Made by a program: the position numbers and the translations under genes. DNA of 64,000 nt from Bacteroidota bacterium (GTDB lineage Bacteria; Bacteroidota; Bacteroidia; Bacteroidales; Dysgonomonadaceae). Below the pieces are notes generated by a model, which did no database searches, was not told the origin of the DNA, and saw nothing but the letters and a program-made list of their open reading frames with translations. The stretch spans positions 1-64,000 of the forward strand of contig JAMNYO010000049.1 in the NCBI GenBank assembly GCA_023622765.1, written 5' to 3'. Every line of letters starts with the position of its first letter. Position 1 is the stretch's first letter. Below are positions 10,642 to 19,972 of this stretch, piece by piece.

Positions 10642-10895
10642 ACGAAAAAATAATATTACAGCCATTAATGCACGAGCCGCTTCACGATAAGTTTCCACGG
10701 ATCGTTCTCGCATGGGTAAAAGTAGGAAATATTTTTGTCAACTCACGCATTCGGAGGAATTAATTACTCGGGAAATAATAATCTCAGGTTGTATTGCCCT
10801 ATCTTGAATATGCTCTAGGTTCATACCTTACTGAATTACGCAACCTATAAAGGTGACAAATGAAAATGGGTTGCACATCCCAAAAACGGAACCGC

Positions 10896-11762
10896 TTAAA
10901 ATTCCAAGTAGGGTTCGAGACGGTAAATATCGTCCGACGTGAACTCATCGAGCATACCCAACTCCTGGATCGAATCGACACGCCCTTTCCGGTCGCGAAG
11001 ATTCACGATGGCTTGCACCTGCTTGTAACTCAAGTAAGGGTGTCTCAACAACTCTTTAAACTCCAGATGATTAATGGATACCTTTCGCCAGCCGCCCCCA
11101 AGCTCAATATAGGGTGTGATACGCGCGTACAGCTCGCTATCCACACCATACACCTCCAGCAGTTGCTCCTTGCGGACGAAACCACCCAGCCGCTCGCGGT
11201 ACTTGACGATGCGGGAAGCATACACGGTGCCGATCCCGGGTATCTTCTTCCATTCCGAGGTATCGGTCGAGTTCAAGGAGATGGTCTCACCCTCGCTCAA
11301 CTTCTCCACCCTCGGATAGCGAGAATAACGGTCGCGATCCTCGCGTTCGGAACGATTACCCGGTGACGCACCATCAGAGATAGTCTGGGGCCGCTCTAGC
11401 GCCTCTCGGTTCGATGGATCTTTACCGGGACCCATTTCGGTGACCATCCTAAAACGTGAATCGGTTGTCGTGGCTGAACCCAAACCGGTGAGGTCATCGG
11501 AACGTGGTCCCGCCACTCCGAAACCCGTCTCCGAGGTCTCCCCGGTGACAGCCGGCCCGTTGGACTGTAGCCTCTGCAGGAATGCATCGAACTCCCGTAC
11601 AATAGAGTCATTTTGCATCACGATAACCGGTGAGGAGTCGCGGTAGCTCAACAACACATTCAGTAACAGCGCCAGCAAGATAAGGATAAGCAACAGGAGG
11701 ACGCCTACCCTCGACCCTTTTCGAAAATATAAGAAGTCTTTCCAGTCCATGGAATCTGCCAT
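10896..11762 (-). CDS. ComEA-like helix-hairpin-helix protein, membrane anchored
   Basis: A 288-residue protein with one N-terminal membrane helix (about residues 19-37, Leu/Ile/Val only). A polar, probably disordered linker spans about 40-165. Two helix-hairpin-helix units follow: the first around IPGIGTVYASRIVKYRERLG, the second near LRHPYLSYKQVQAIVNLRDR. This is the ComEA/type II secretion-K-like HhH arrangement that binds DNA non-specifically. A periplasmic-side DNA-binding role, as in DNA uptake, is possible but unproven; many Bacteroidota carry such a protein with no other competence gene nearby. Start alternatives are 11762 (MADSMDWKD) and 11750 (MDWKDFLYF). The second matches the usual family beginning. 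It ends 254 bp before the macroglobulin start. Confidence 0.85.
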   Translation of the reverse strand: MADSMDWKDFLYFRKGSRVGVLLLLILILLALLLNVLLSYRDSSPVIVMQNDSIVREFDAFLQRLQSNGPAVTGETSETGFGVAGPRSDDLTGLGSATTTDSRFRMVTEMGPGKDPSNREALERPQTISDGASPGNRSEREDRDRYSRYPRVEKLSEGETISLNSTDTSEWKKIPGIGTVYASRIVKYRERLGGFVRKEQLLEVYGVDSELYARITPYIELGGGWRKVSINHLEFKELLRHPYLSYKQVQAIVNLRDRKGRVDSIQELGMLDEFTSDDIYRLEPYLEF

Positions 11763-11846
11763 TAACTCGTTCTTACAAACCTACATAAAAAAAAGGTACT
11801 TTCAGCGTGATCCCTTCACTTTTTTGCGCTTTAATCATTCCTTGAC

Positions 11847-11877
11847 TTGCATTAACCGTTTGATTGGGGTACATTTG
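11847..11877 (+). promoter_or_regulatory. Bacteroidota-type promoter upstream of CotH gene
   Basis: TACATTTG at 11870-11877 matches the Bacteroidota -7 consensus TAnnTTTG exactly. TTGC at 11847-11850 lies 19 bases upstream, where a -33 TTG-containing element is expected. The start codon is about 78 bases downstream. Confidence 0.5.
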
Positions 11878-11954
11878 CATAGGGATTCATTCTAATGTTA
11901 AGTTAAAACCCACTTGTCTCCCAATTATGTTCCAAAGATTAAAGCTTCATATAT

Positions 11955-13619
11955 ATGACAACATTTCATACATCCCCAGCCAACGGTAAGCGAAGAAAAC
12001 CGGGATACACACGCTACCGAACGGGCATCCACCCAGGCTTTTTGTTCTTACTCTTAACCTTGTTTTCGGTTTTCATCGCCTGTTCTGAACCAGTAGAGCC
12101 AATAATAGAGGAAGAGGAACTCTCCTCTGAATGTGCATTAAAAACACTCACCTTTCTCCCCGAATTCAACAAGGAACTCGACGCCCCGATCAACGCGAGG
12201 TTAGCGGGTACCACCTTCACCGCCGTTATCCCGTACGTCGCATCACCCGGTAACCTCGCGGCTAGCTTTACCTATATCGGCGTTTCCGTGAAGGTCGACA
12301 ACATCGATCAAACGAGTAATGTTACCCGGAACGATTTCAGTGAACCGGTTATTTACACCGTTTTCGCGGAAGATGGTTCGAAGAAAGATTACACCGTGGT
12401 CATCACGAAAGAGCGACCACGCCTTCCCCGGATGAACATAGACACCTCCGGGTTGCCCATCTTAGACAAGGTAAATTACGTGAGAAGTACCTTCACGATC
12501 GAGGACATTGACACCTACTACTCCGATCAAGTATCGTTCACCGGTACTGGCGGCATCCGAGGTCGAGGCAACTCTACCTGGGGCATGGATAAAAAACCCT
12601 ACCGAATAAAGTTGGACGAGAAGGCTACCCTTCTGGGCATGAGCAACGACAAAGACTGGGCGTTGCTTGCCAATCACACCGACAAAACGTTACTGAGGAA
12701 CATCACCGCCTTCGAACTGTCGCGCATCGTGGGTATGAAGTGGACACCCGGCTCATTAAGCATAGACCTCTACCTAAACGATCAGTACCAAGGGGTGTAC
12801 GCGCTTACCGAGCACGTGAAGGTATCCAAAGAGCGGTTAAACATGGATTTAGTGAAAAAAACCGATAACGAGGGTGAAGCGGTAACGGGAGGCTATCTCC
12901 TCGAGCTGGATTTTCATTACGATGAAGATTGGAAGTTTAAAACCAATCTGAAAGCGCTACCGATCATGTTTAAAGACCCGGACAAACCGACAGCGGCCCA
13001 GTTCGAATACGTGAAAACGTTTTTCAATAAAGCGGAACAGGCTCTGTACTCTCCTAACTTTAAAGATCCCGAGACGGGGTACCGAAAGTACATCGACGTG
13101 GAATCATTCATCAACTACTACATCGTTCAGGAAGTAAGTAAAAACGTGGATGGAAACATGCGGGGCAGTTGCTACCTAGCCTTGCCCCGAAACGGCAAGA
13201 TAGAACAGCCACTGGTGTGGGATTTTGACATCGCTTTTGGCAACGCCGACCATATCACGTGGGAACAGGGTGCGAGCTCTACCGGACCGGACGGTTGGTA
13301 TATCAAAGAGTGCTCCCCCTGGTTCGACCAATTTTTCAAAGATCCTTATTTTGTGAACGAGTTGAAAAAACGATGGAACGAGGTGAAGCCCGAACTGGAC
13401 AAAGTACCCGATTTTATCAAGGAGCACGCGTGGGTATTGATGGATTCACAAGCAAAAAATTTCAGCCCGAAATCACAAGGTGGAGCCGGATGGGAAATCA
13501 GTAAGCCTGAGTGGAACACAAAAATCGTCCGTTTGACATACAAAGCAGAAGTGGACTATCTAATTTATTTCGTGGAACAACGGATCCAGTGGCTACACAC
13601 GAGGATTAACGCCCTTTAG
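11955..13619 (+). CDS. CotH kinase family lipoprotein
   Basis: A 554-residue secreted protein. A basic N-terminus and hydrophobic segment end in FIAC (Cys43), a probable lipobox; the pre-Cys leader is unusually long. A beta-sandwich domain of the DUF5018/Ig-like kind spans about 55-150, with repeat-like text (FTYIGVSVKVDN, VYTVFAEDGSKKDYTVVIT). The CotH kinase domain fills about 160-550. Seen are the motif GIRGRGNSTW with KKPYRIKL, the segment WALLANHTDKTLLRN, and the metal-binding-like WDFDIAFGN. CotH proteins are atypical protein kinases first known from spore coats; in Bacteroidota they are exported and may modify surface proteins or glycans. The substrate is unknown. It sits alone, with its own promoter, before spmAB. 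Confidence 0.88.
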   Translation: MTTFHTSPANGKRRKPGYTRYRTGIHPGFLFLLLTLFSVFIACSEPVEPIIEEEELSSECALKTLTFLPEFNKELDAPINARLAGTTFTAVIPYVASPGNLAASFTYIGVSVKVDNIDQTSNVTRNDFSEPVIYTVFAEDGSKKDYTVVITKERPRLPRMNIDTSGLPILDKVNYVRSTFTIEDIDTYYSDQVSFTGTGGIRGRGNSTWGMDKKPYRIKLDEKATLLGMSNDKDWALLANHTDKTLLRNITAFELSRIVGMKWTPGSLSIDLYLNDQYQGVYALTEHVKVSKERLNMDLVKKTDNEGEAVTGGYLLELDFHYDEDWKFKTNLKALPIMFKDPDKPTAAQFEYVKTFFNKAEQALYSPNFKDPETGYRKYIDVESFINYYIVQEVSKNVDGNMRGSCYLALPRNGKIEQPLVWDFDIAFGNADHITWEQGASSTGPDGWYIKECSPWFDQFFKDPYFVNELKKRWNEVKPELDKVPDFIKEHAWVLMDSQAKNFSPKSQGGAGWEISKPEWNTKIVRLTYKAEVDYLIYFVEQRIQWLHTRINAL

Positions 13620-13669
13620 TTTTCCCGGTTGTTTATGATGTAAACCCCTGACTCCCAGTACTTATAAGT

Positions 13670-14902
13670 ATGGTACTAAACTACATTTGGATCGCCTTTT
13701 TCCTGATTGCCTTCGTGGTGGCCTTGGTGAAGCTTATCTTCCTTGGCGACATGAACGTGTTCAGCGAGATCATGAATTCGACCTACGACTCGGCCCGTAC
13801 TGGTTTCGAGATCTCCCTGGGTCTGACGGGGGTGTTGGCTCTATGGCTGGGGATAATGAAGGTTGGGGAACGGGGGGGTATGATCGAGCTTTTCTCGAAA
13901 ACTGTGGCACCCCTATTCTCAAAGCTCTTCCCCGACATTCCCAAGAACCACCCTGCATCGGGCTCTATCCTGATGAACATTTCGGCCAATATGCTGGGAC
14001 TTGATAACGCGGCCACCCCGTTTGGACTCAAGGCGATGCAGGAACTGCAAGAGATTAACCCACGCAAGGAGCAAGCCTCCAACCCCATGATCATGTTCCT
14101 GGTTCTAAACGCCTCGGGGCTCACCCTCATCCCCATTACCGTGATGGTGTACCGAGCGCAGATGGGGGCGGCCAACCCCGCGGATGTCTTTATCCCGATC
14201 ATGATCGCCACCTTTTCATCCACGCTGGTCGGTATGGTCGCGGTGTGCATCAAGCAAGGAATCAATATTTTTTGCAAAGAGATACTGAGTTTCCTCATCG
14301 CGATGATTGGGTTGATCGTCGGTACCGTGCTCCTCTTTCAAGCGCTGCCACAAAATCAGGTGAACGTGATCTCCAGCTTGGTCGCGAACATCATTCTGTT
14401 TGGCGTTATCATTCTTTTCATCGCGAAGGCGATGAGCCGAAAGATCAACATCTTCGATGCTTTTATCGATGGTGCGAAGGATGGCTTTAAAACGGCTGTA
14501 ACCATCATCCCTTACCTCATCGCGATGCTGGTGGGAATTGGTGTTTTCCGCGCTTCGGGAGCCATGGATTTTCTAATGGAAGGATTGCGAGGCCTGGTTG
14601 CGCTAACCGGAGCGGATACCCGATGGGTAGACGGTATGCCCACCGCGCTGATGAAACCGCTAAGCGGTAGCGGCGCTAGGGGGATGATGATCGATGCCAT
14701 GAAAACCTTCGGTGCGGATTCGTTCGCGGGAAGGTTGTCGAGCGTGATGCAGGGGTCCACTGACACCACGTTCTACATCGTGGCGGTTTACTACGGGGCC
14801 GTTAACATCAAAAATTCCCGCTATACCGTTCCCATGGCCCTTTTGGCGGATTTATGCAGTATCTTGGCAGCCATATTCGTGGCCTACCTCTTTTTCGGGT
14901 GA
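13670..14902 (+). CDS. Fused spore maturation protein SpmA/SpmB (nucleoside-recognition membrane protein)
   Basis: A 410-residue polytopic membrane protein. The first half (about 1-200) matches SpmA and the second (about 215-410) SpmB, both with the nucleoside-recognition (Gate) fold. Visible conserved text includes NISANMLGLDNAATPFGLKA in the first half and SGSGARGMMIDAMKTFGAD with QGSTDTTFYIVAVYYGAVN in the second. In spore formers the two are separate proteins needed for spore dehydration. The fused form is common in non-sporulating Bacteroidota, where the transported compound is unknown. Roughly ten hydrophobic helices are apparent. The gene begins 50 bp after the CotH gene and ends 38 bp before ybeY, so it may share a transcript with the housekeeping run that follows. 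Confidence 0.9.
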   Translation: MVLNYIWIAFFLIAFVVALVKLIFLGDMNVFSEIMNSTYDSARTGFEISLGLTGVLALWLGIMKVGERGGMIELFSKTVAPLFSKLFPDIPKNHPASGSILMNISANMLGLDNAATPFGLKAMQELQEINPRKEQASNPMIMFLVLNASGLTLIPITVMVYRAQMGAANPADVFIPIMIATFSSTLVGMVAVCIKQGINIFCKEILSFLIAMIGLIVGTVLLFQALPQNQVNVISSLVANIILFGVIILFIAKAMSRKINIFDAFIDGAKDGFKTAVTIIPYLIAMLVGIGVFRASGAMDFLMEGLRGLVALTGADTRWVDGMPTALMKPLSGSGARGMMIDAMKTFGADSFAGRLSSVMQGSTDTTFYIVAVYYGAVNIKNSRYTVPMALLADLCSILAAIFVAYLFFG

Positions 14903-14940
14903 GGAATAAGCGACCCTCCAGGTTAATAAACGTTAAATTG

Positions 14941-15378
14941 ATGGCAGTTACATTTCATGCGGAAGGGGTGGACTTTCCGGCGATCGATAAAAAAAAGGTG
15001 GCCGACTGGATCCGGTCGGTGGCGAAAGAGTATGGAAAAAGTACAGGCGAGATCACGTACCTCTTTTGCAACGACGAAAAAATGTTGGCAGTCAACCGCC
15101 AATTCCTGAACCACGATTACTACACTGATATTATCGCGTTTGACTACTCGGAAGAAGATTGCCTATCGGGCGATATTTTCATCAGCACCGACACAGTCTG
15201 CTCTAATGCGCAGCTATACCACACATCGTTACAGGAGGAGCTGCACCGTGTGATAATTCATGGCATCCTGCACTTTTGCGGAATGAGGGACGATTCGGAG
15301 CAGGAGGAAAAAGCGATGCGGGAAGCAGAAAATCGGGCACTGGAAAAGCTCAGTTTTTATTATCTTCGCGAGGTGTAA
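14941..15378 (+). CDS. ybeY: rRNA maturation RNase YbeY
   Basis: A 145-residue single-strand endoribonuclease of the UPF0054 family, acting in 16S rRNA 3'-end maturation and ribosome quality control. The metal-site helix reads HRVIIHGILHFCGMRDDSEQ. Two of the three usual zinc-binding His are present (HGILH). The third position, usually in GxDH, is Asp here (GMRDDS), which to my recollection is common in Bacteroidota and is not by itself a sign of decay. The start was set at ATG 14941 (MAVTFHAEG). An in-frame upstream start at 14854 would overlap the spmAB gene by 49 bases and adds residues unlike the family. mnmG follows after 9 bp. Confidence 0.93.
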   Translation: MAVTFHAEGVDFPAIDKKKVADWIRSVAKEYGKSTGEITYLFCNDEKMLAVNRQFLNHDYYTDIIAFDYSEEDCLSGDIFISTDTVCSNAQLYHTSLQEELHRVIIHGILHFCGMRDDSEQEEKAMREAENRALEKLSFYYLREV

Positions 15379-15387
15379 GTTGAAACA

Positions 15388-17262
15388 ATGAGATTCAAGT
15401 ATGACATAATCGTGGTAGGAGCCGGCCACGCGGGCTGCGAAGCAGCTACCGCTGCGGCTAACTTGGGGTCGAAAACACTGCTCATCACGATGGACATGAA
15501 TAAGATCGCCCAGATGAGCTGTAACCCGGCTATGGGTGGCATCGCGAAGGGGCAGATCGTTCGCGAGATTGATGCGTTGGGCGGACAGAGCGGCATCGTA
15601 AGCGATAAAACCGCTATCCAATTTCGCATGCTAAACCGATCGAAAGGACCCGCGATGTGGAGCCCCCGCACGCAAAACGATCGCATGAAATTCATAGGAA
15701 CATGGCGCGAGGTTATCGAAAACACCAATAACCTGGATATGTGGCAGGATATGGTCACCGAACTCACCTTCGACCAAGCGTTGGTAACGGGTGTGAAAAC
15801 GCAGCTAGGCGTGGAGTTTTCGGCGAAAGCGGTTATCCTGACCAACGGCACCTTCCTCAACGGGCTTATTCACGTGGGTAAGGTTCAGGTAGGCGGTGGA
15901 CGCATTGGTGAACCAGCCTCCTTTGGACTCACGGGACAACTCACGGCGAAAGGGTTCACAACCGACCGGATGAAGACCGGTACACCGGTACGAATAGACG
16001 GAAGGACGGTGGATTTCTCGCTGATGGAGGAGCAGAAAGGAGAGGAGGACTTTCACCAGTTTTCTTACCTGCCTACCGTGCAACGTACCCTAAAACAACG
16101 CAGTTGCTGGATGACCTACACCAGCGAAGAGGTACACGAAGCGTTACGTGAAGGGCTGCACGCCTCCCCGCTCTATAACGGACAGATACAGAGCATCGGT
16201 CCGCGCTACTGCCCGAGCATCGAGACGAAAATCGTCACCTTCCCCTATAAGGACAATCACCTCCTTTTCCTGGAACCGGAAGGGGAGCGAACTAACGAGT
16301 ATTACTTGAATGGGTTCTCCTCTTCCCTTCCTTTACAAACGCAGCTAAACGCGTTACAGCTCATACCAGCATTCCGAAACGCGCATATCTTCCGCCCGGG
16401 CTACGCGATCGAATACGACTTTTTCGACCCCACGCAGCTATATCCTACCCTCGAAACCAAACGGGTCAAAAACCTGTTCTTCGCAGGCCAAATAAACGGG
16501 ACGACCGGATACGAGGAGGCGGCAGCACAAGGATTGATCGCGGGAGTAAACGCCCACTTAAATTGCCACGAGGGTGGTACGTTCACGCTACAAAGAGACG
16601 AAGCCTATATCGGCGTGCTTATCGACGACCTTATCACGAAGGGGGTAGATGAACCCTACCGGATGTTCACCTCGCGTGCTGAATACCGTATCCTGCTACG
16701 TCAAGATAACGCGGACGAACGGTTGACAAAAAAATCGCACGAGATCGGGTTGGCCACACCGGAAAGGGTAAGGCTTTTGGATACTAAAGAGGAGATGGTA
16801 GCATCCATACTCGACTTCGTTACCAACTTTTCCATCAAGGCCAACCGGATTAACTCTTTCCTCGAACAGGTGGGTACCGCACCGCTAAGGCAAGGGGTTA
16901 AACTTATCGACCTATTGACCCGCCCAAACATTGACCTAACTGTCATGTCACAGGCGGTAGCCCCGTTGAAAGAGTTGCTCGATTCGATTCACGACCGAAA
17001 AGAGGAGATAATCGAATCGGCCGAAGTAAAGATTAAATACAGTGGCTACATCAACCGAGAGCGGCTGATGGCAGATAAGCTCACCCGGCTAGAGGGGATT
17101 CGGATAAAAGACAAATTTAATTACGACGAGATTCAATCCCTATCGACCGAGGCAAGGCAGAAGCTAACGAAGATTAACCCGGAGACCATCGCCCAGGCTA
17201 GCAGGATACCGGGTGTATCACCAAACGATGTCTCCGTGCTGTTGGTTCTGCTAGGACGGTGA
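15388..17262 (+). CDS. mnmG: tRNA uridine-5-carboxymethylaminomethyl(34) synthesis enzyme MnmG
   Basis: A 624-residue flavoprotein, the usual family length, which with MnmE modifies the wobble uridine of several tRNAs. The N-terminal FAD-binding motif is VVGAGHAGCEAA. The conserved GidA signatures MSCNPAMGGIAKGQIVREID and GPRYCPSIETKIVTF are intact, and the C-terminal helical domain is complete (about 480-624). mnmG (gidA) often sits close to the replication origin; here a parS-like palindrome lies 136 bases beyond its stop. The plus-strand gene is C-leaning in several stretches (for example 16201-16260), which suggests the coding strand is not the leading strand. Confidence 0.97.
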   Translation: MRFKYDIIVVGAGHAGCEAATAAANLGSKTLLITMDMNKIAQMSCNPAMGGIAKGQIVREIDALGGQSGIVSDKTAIQFRMLNRSKGPAMWSPRTQNDRMKFIGTWREVIENTNNLDMWQDMVTELTFDQALVTGVKTQLGVEFSAKAVILTNGTFLNGLIHVGKVQVGGGRIGEPASFGLTGQLTAKGFTTDRMKTGTPVRIDGRTVDFSLMEEQKGEEDFHQFSYLPTVQRTLKQRSCWMTYTSEEVHEALREGLHASPLYNGQIQSIGPRYCPSIETKIVTFPYKDNHLLFLEPEGERTNEYYLNGFSSSLPLQTQLNALQLIPAFRNAHIFRPGYAIEYDFFDPTQLYPTLETKRVKNLFFAGQINGTTGYEEAAAQGLIAGVNAHLNCHEGGTFTLQRDEAYIGVLIDDLITKGVDEPYRMFTSRAEYRILLRQDNADERLTKKSHEIGLATPERVRLLDTKEEMVASILDFVTNFSIKANRINSFLEQVGTAPLRQGVKLIDLLTRPNIDLTVMSQAVAPLKELLDSIHDRKEEIIESAEVKIKYSGYINRERLMADKLTRLEGIRIKDKFNYDEIQSLSTEARQKLTKINPETIAQASRIPGVSPNDVSVLLVLLGR

Positions 17263-17397
17263 TAGAAGTAATCTCCGAAAAATTGAACTGTTTCACTTAG
17301 GTGATAGAGGTTCTATTTGAATGCACATAGGCATACATTCCCTTAAAGAAGGATTTTTGCCAATACGGTAATTAGTCCTCTTAACAAGAAACCAAAA

Positions 17398-17415
17398 ATG
17401 TTCCACGTGGAACAT
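17398..17415. promoter_or_regulatory. parS-like centromere site (ParB binding palindrome)
   Basis: ATGTTCCACGTGGAACAT is a perfect 18-bp palindrome. Its core TGTTCCACGTGGAACA differs from the classic parS TGTTTCACGTGAAACA only by a symmetric base pair on each side, a variant seen among chromosomal parS sites. It lies between mnmG and apt, upstream of the likely apt start. Reading it as coding gives MFHVEH, a peptide that arises when parS is mistaken for a start. I saw no second copy in the window. Confidence 0.8.
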
Positions 17416-17433
17416 TATAAAAGTATAAGGAAA

Positions 17434-17964
17434 ATGAGTTTTGAAAATTTAAAAAAAGCGGTGAGAAACATTCCCGACTTCCCAATACCCGGGATACAGT
17501 TCAAAGATATCACCACTCTATTTCAGTCAGCTGATCATTTAAAAGAGTTATCGGAGATCCTGTTTAACACCTATAAAGGGCGCGGGATTACCAAAGTAGT
17601 CGGGATAGAATCGAGGGGATTTTTCATGGGCCCGGCCGTAGCGATAAAACTGGGAGCAGGATTCGTGCCCATTCGTAAACCGGGAAAGCTACCCTACAAG
17701 GTAATCGAAGAAAGATACACCAAGGAGTACGGTGAAGACTCAATCCAAATTCACGAAGATGCGCTAACACCGGACGATATAGTGCTTATTCACGACGACT
17801 TATTGGCTACGGGAGGCACGATGGTAGCTGCCTATAAGCTTGTGAAGAAGCTAGGTGTAAAAGAAATCTACATAAACTTCCTCATCGAGCTTGAGGAGCT
17901 AAAGGGAAGGCAACATTTCCCGGACGATGTGGAGGTGAAATCGCTGATAACATTCTCCATATAG
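17434..17964 (+). CDS. apt: Adenine phosphoribosyltransferase
   Basis: A 176-residue purine-salvage enzyme making AMP from adenine and PRPP in the cytosol. The PRPP-binding loop is VLIHDDLLATGGTM. The family motifs FRDI-like FKDITTLFQ and VVGIESRGFFMGP are present. I placed the start at ATG 17434 (MSFENLKKAVRN), the family's usual beginning. The upstream in-frame ATG at 17398 is part of the parS palindrome and would add 12 residues (MFHVEHYKSIRK) that are not conserved. It starts a tight group: uvrC begins 10 bp after its stop, followed by dtd and a MazG-like gene. Confidence 0.95.
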   Translation: MSFENLKKAVRNIPDFPIPGIQFKDITTLFQSADHLKELSEILFNTYKGRGITKVVGIESRGFFMGPAVAIKLGAGFVPIRKPGKLPYKVIEERYTKEYGEDSIQIHEDALTPDDIVLIHDDLLATGGTMVAAYKLVKKLGVKEIYINFLIELEELKGRQHFPDDVEVKSLITFSI

Positions 17965-17974
17965 CGAAACGAAT

Positions 17975-19804
17975 ATGACGGAAGAGATCAGGCAAACATT
18001 GGCTATTATACCTCGTAAACCAGGTTGTTACCAGTTCTACGACGAAAATGGCAACGTGATATACGTGGGAAAAGCCAAAGACCTTAAAAGAAGGGTCTCT
18101 TCCTACTTCGATAGGGAACACGATAGTCCCAAGACCAGGATCTTAGTTCGTAAGATCCAAGAGATAAAATATATCGTGGTAAACTCCGAAGAGGACACGT
18201 TCCTGTTGGAGAATAACCTGATAAAAGATTTGCAACCACGGTATAACGTACAACTAAAAGACGATAAGAGTTACCCGTTGATCGCGGTAACTCATGAACC
18301 ATTCCCCAGAGTCTTTAAAACAAGAAACGTTGAGAAAATTGGGTCGACATCACAAGCGGGTAGCTCAAGCTATTTTGGGCCCTACACATCGGTACAGTCT
18401 GTAAAGGCGTTGCTTGACATCGTCCGAAAAGTATACCATATCCGAACCTGCCGACTTAACCTCAACAACGAAGATATCGAAGCTGGAAAGTTTAAAGTTT
18501 GCCTGGAGTATCATATCAAACAGTGCAAGGGACCATGCGAGGGATTACAGACCAGCGATGAATACGGCAAAAACGTGGAGGAGGTAGTAGAGATACTCAA
18601 GGGTAACGTGTCGATCATCGAGAAGCAGGTGAGGGGGAAAATGGAAGCCCTCGCCGAACAGTTGAGATTCGAGGAAGCGAACGAGCTAAAAGAAAAGCTA
18701 CAGCTTATTGGAAACTTCAGGGAGAAATCGATGGTGGTTAGCAACGTTAATTACAACCTAGACGTCTTTTCGCTTGAGGAGAGTGAATCGTCAGCATTCG
18801 TGAACTACCTCCACGTGGTGAATGGGTCGGTGATCCAAGCTTACACGTTTGAATATAAGAAGCGATTGGACGAGACACCCGAGGAGCTATTGGGTATGGG
18901 AATCGTGGAGATGCGGCAACGTTTCGGAAGCGATATGAAAGAGATCGTCGTACCGTTCAAACCGGAATTAAAGATGGAGGGGGTACGATTTACGGTGCCG
19001 ATAAAAGGAGAAAAGAAAAAACTATTGGTACTCTCCGAGATGAATGTCAAACAGTACAAGGTAGATAGGTTGAAGAGGGCAGAGATGCTTAACCCGGAAC
19101 AGCGTACGACTAGAATTTTATCGACGGTAAAGAATGATTTAAGGCTTAAGGAGATGCCGCTTCATATAGAGTGTTTCGACAATTCAAACATCCAGGGTAG
19201 CAGTCCGGTAGCAGCGTGCGTAGTATTTAAGAAAGGGAAACCATCTAAAAAGGAGTACCGTCATTACAATATCAAAAGCGTTGCGGTTCCCGATGATTAT
19301 GCATCAATGCGAGAGGTAGTTGAAAGACGTTACGCACGTCTTATAAAAGAGGGCAGTCCATTACCTCAACTGGTTGTTATTGACGGGGGTAAGGGGCAGG
19401 TACACGCTGCCTTAGAAGCCCTGAAAAAGGTAGGATTAGATGGGAAAATAGCCACGATTGGTATCGCAGAGCGATTAGAAGAGATCTATTACCCGAACGA
19501 TCCGGTTCCACTCTACATCGACAAAAATTCAGAAACGTTAAAGCTTATCCAACGGTTGAGGGACGAGGCGCACCGCTTTGGCCTCTCCTTTCACCAGAAA
19601 CAAAGAAGCAACCGGCAACTCGTTTCAGAACTGGATGGAGTAAAGGGAATTGGACCGGCTACGAAAAACAAACTTCTCGCGCACTTTAAAAGTATTAAAC
19701 GGCTAAAAGAGGCGGAACAGGAGGATATCGTGTCGCTTGTTGGACCATCTAAGGGCAACATCATCCGTCAATGGATAGGTGAATCTAAAAGGAAAAGCGA
19801 ATAA
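17975..19804 (+). CDS. uvrC: Excinuclease ABC subunit UvrC
   Basis: A 609-residue nucleotide-excision repair nuclease that makes both incisions around damage with UvrAB. In order: the GIY-YIG nuclease (about 10-90; CYQFYDENGNVIYVGKAKD), a Cys-containing stretch (CRLNLNNEDIEAGKFKVCLEYHIKQC, possible metal ligands), the UVR motif (about 205-245), the RNase H-like nuclease (from about residue 390, with ECFDNSNIQGSSPVAACVVF and VIDGGKGQ), and C-terminal helix-hairpin-helix repeats (GVKGIGPATKNKLLAHF). All parts look intact and the length is normal. It ends 168 bases before dtd. Confidence 0.97.
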   Translation: MTEEIRQTLAIIPRKPGCYQFYDENGNVIYVGKAKDLKRRVSSYFDREHDSPKTRILVRKIQEIKYIVVNSEEDTFLLENNLIKDLQPRYNVQLKDDKSYPLIAVTHEPFPRVFKTRNVEKIGSTSQAGSSSYFGPYTSVQSVKALLDIVRKVYHIRTCRLNLNNEDIEAGKFKVCLEYHIKQCKGPCEGLQTSDEYGKNVEEVVEILKGNVSIIEKQVRGKMEALAEQLRFEEANELKEKLQLIGNFREKSMVVSNVNYNLDVFSLEESESSAFVNYLHVVNGSVIQAYTFEYKKRLDETPEELLGMGIVEMRQRFGSDMKEIVVPFKPELKMEGVRFTVPIKGEKKKLLVLSEMNVKQYKVDRLKRAEMLNPEQRTTRILSTVKNDLRLKEMPLHIECFDNSNIQGSSPVAACVVFKKGKPSKKEYRHYNIKSVAVPDDYASMREVVERRYARLIKEGSPLPQLVVIDGGKGQVHAALEALKKVGLDGKIATIGIAERLEEIYYPNDPVPLYIDKNSETLKLIQRLRDEAHRFGLSFHQKQRSNRQLVSELDGVKGIGPATKNKLLAHFKSIKRLKEAEQEDIVSLVGPSKGNIIRQWIGESKRKSE

Positions 19805-19972
19805 TTGATAAAAGTTAAATGGTAGTAGTTGCCATATGTATAGAAAGGGTTGACACCTTAGTTGTCATTTCGGGACGGTGAGGAAAAGAAAATGAACCTG
19901 TGGAAACAAAAAAAAGGGTCTCGAGGTACGCAAAAGAGACAATGATGTTTAACATTGTAAACAATAATGAGC

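Noticed and set aside
17398-17433. Upstream start for apt giving MFHVEHYKSIRK
   Set aside because: This ATG belongs to the parS-like palindrome, and apt homologues begin at the ATG at 17434.
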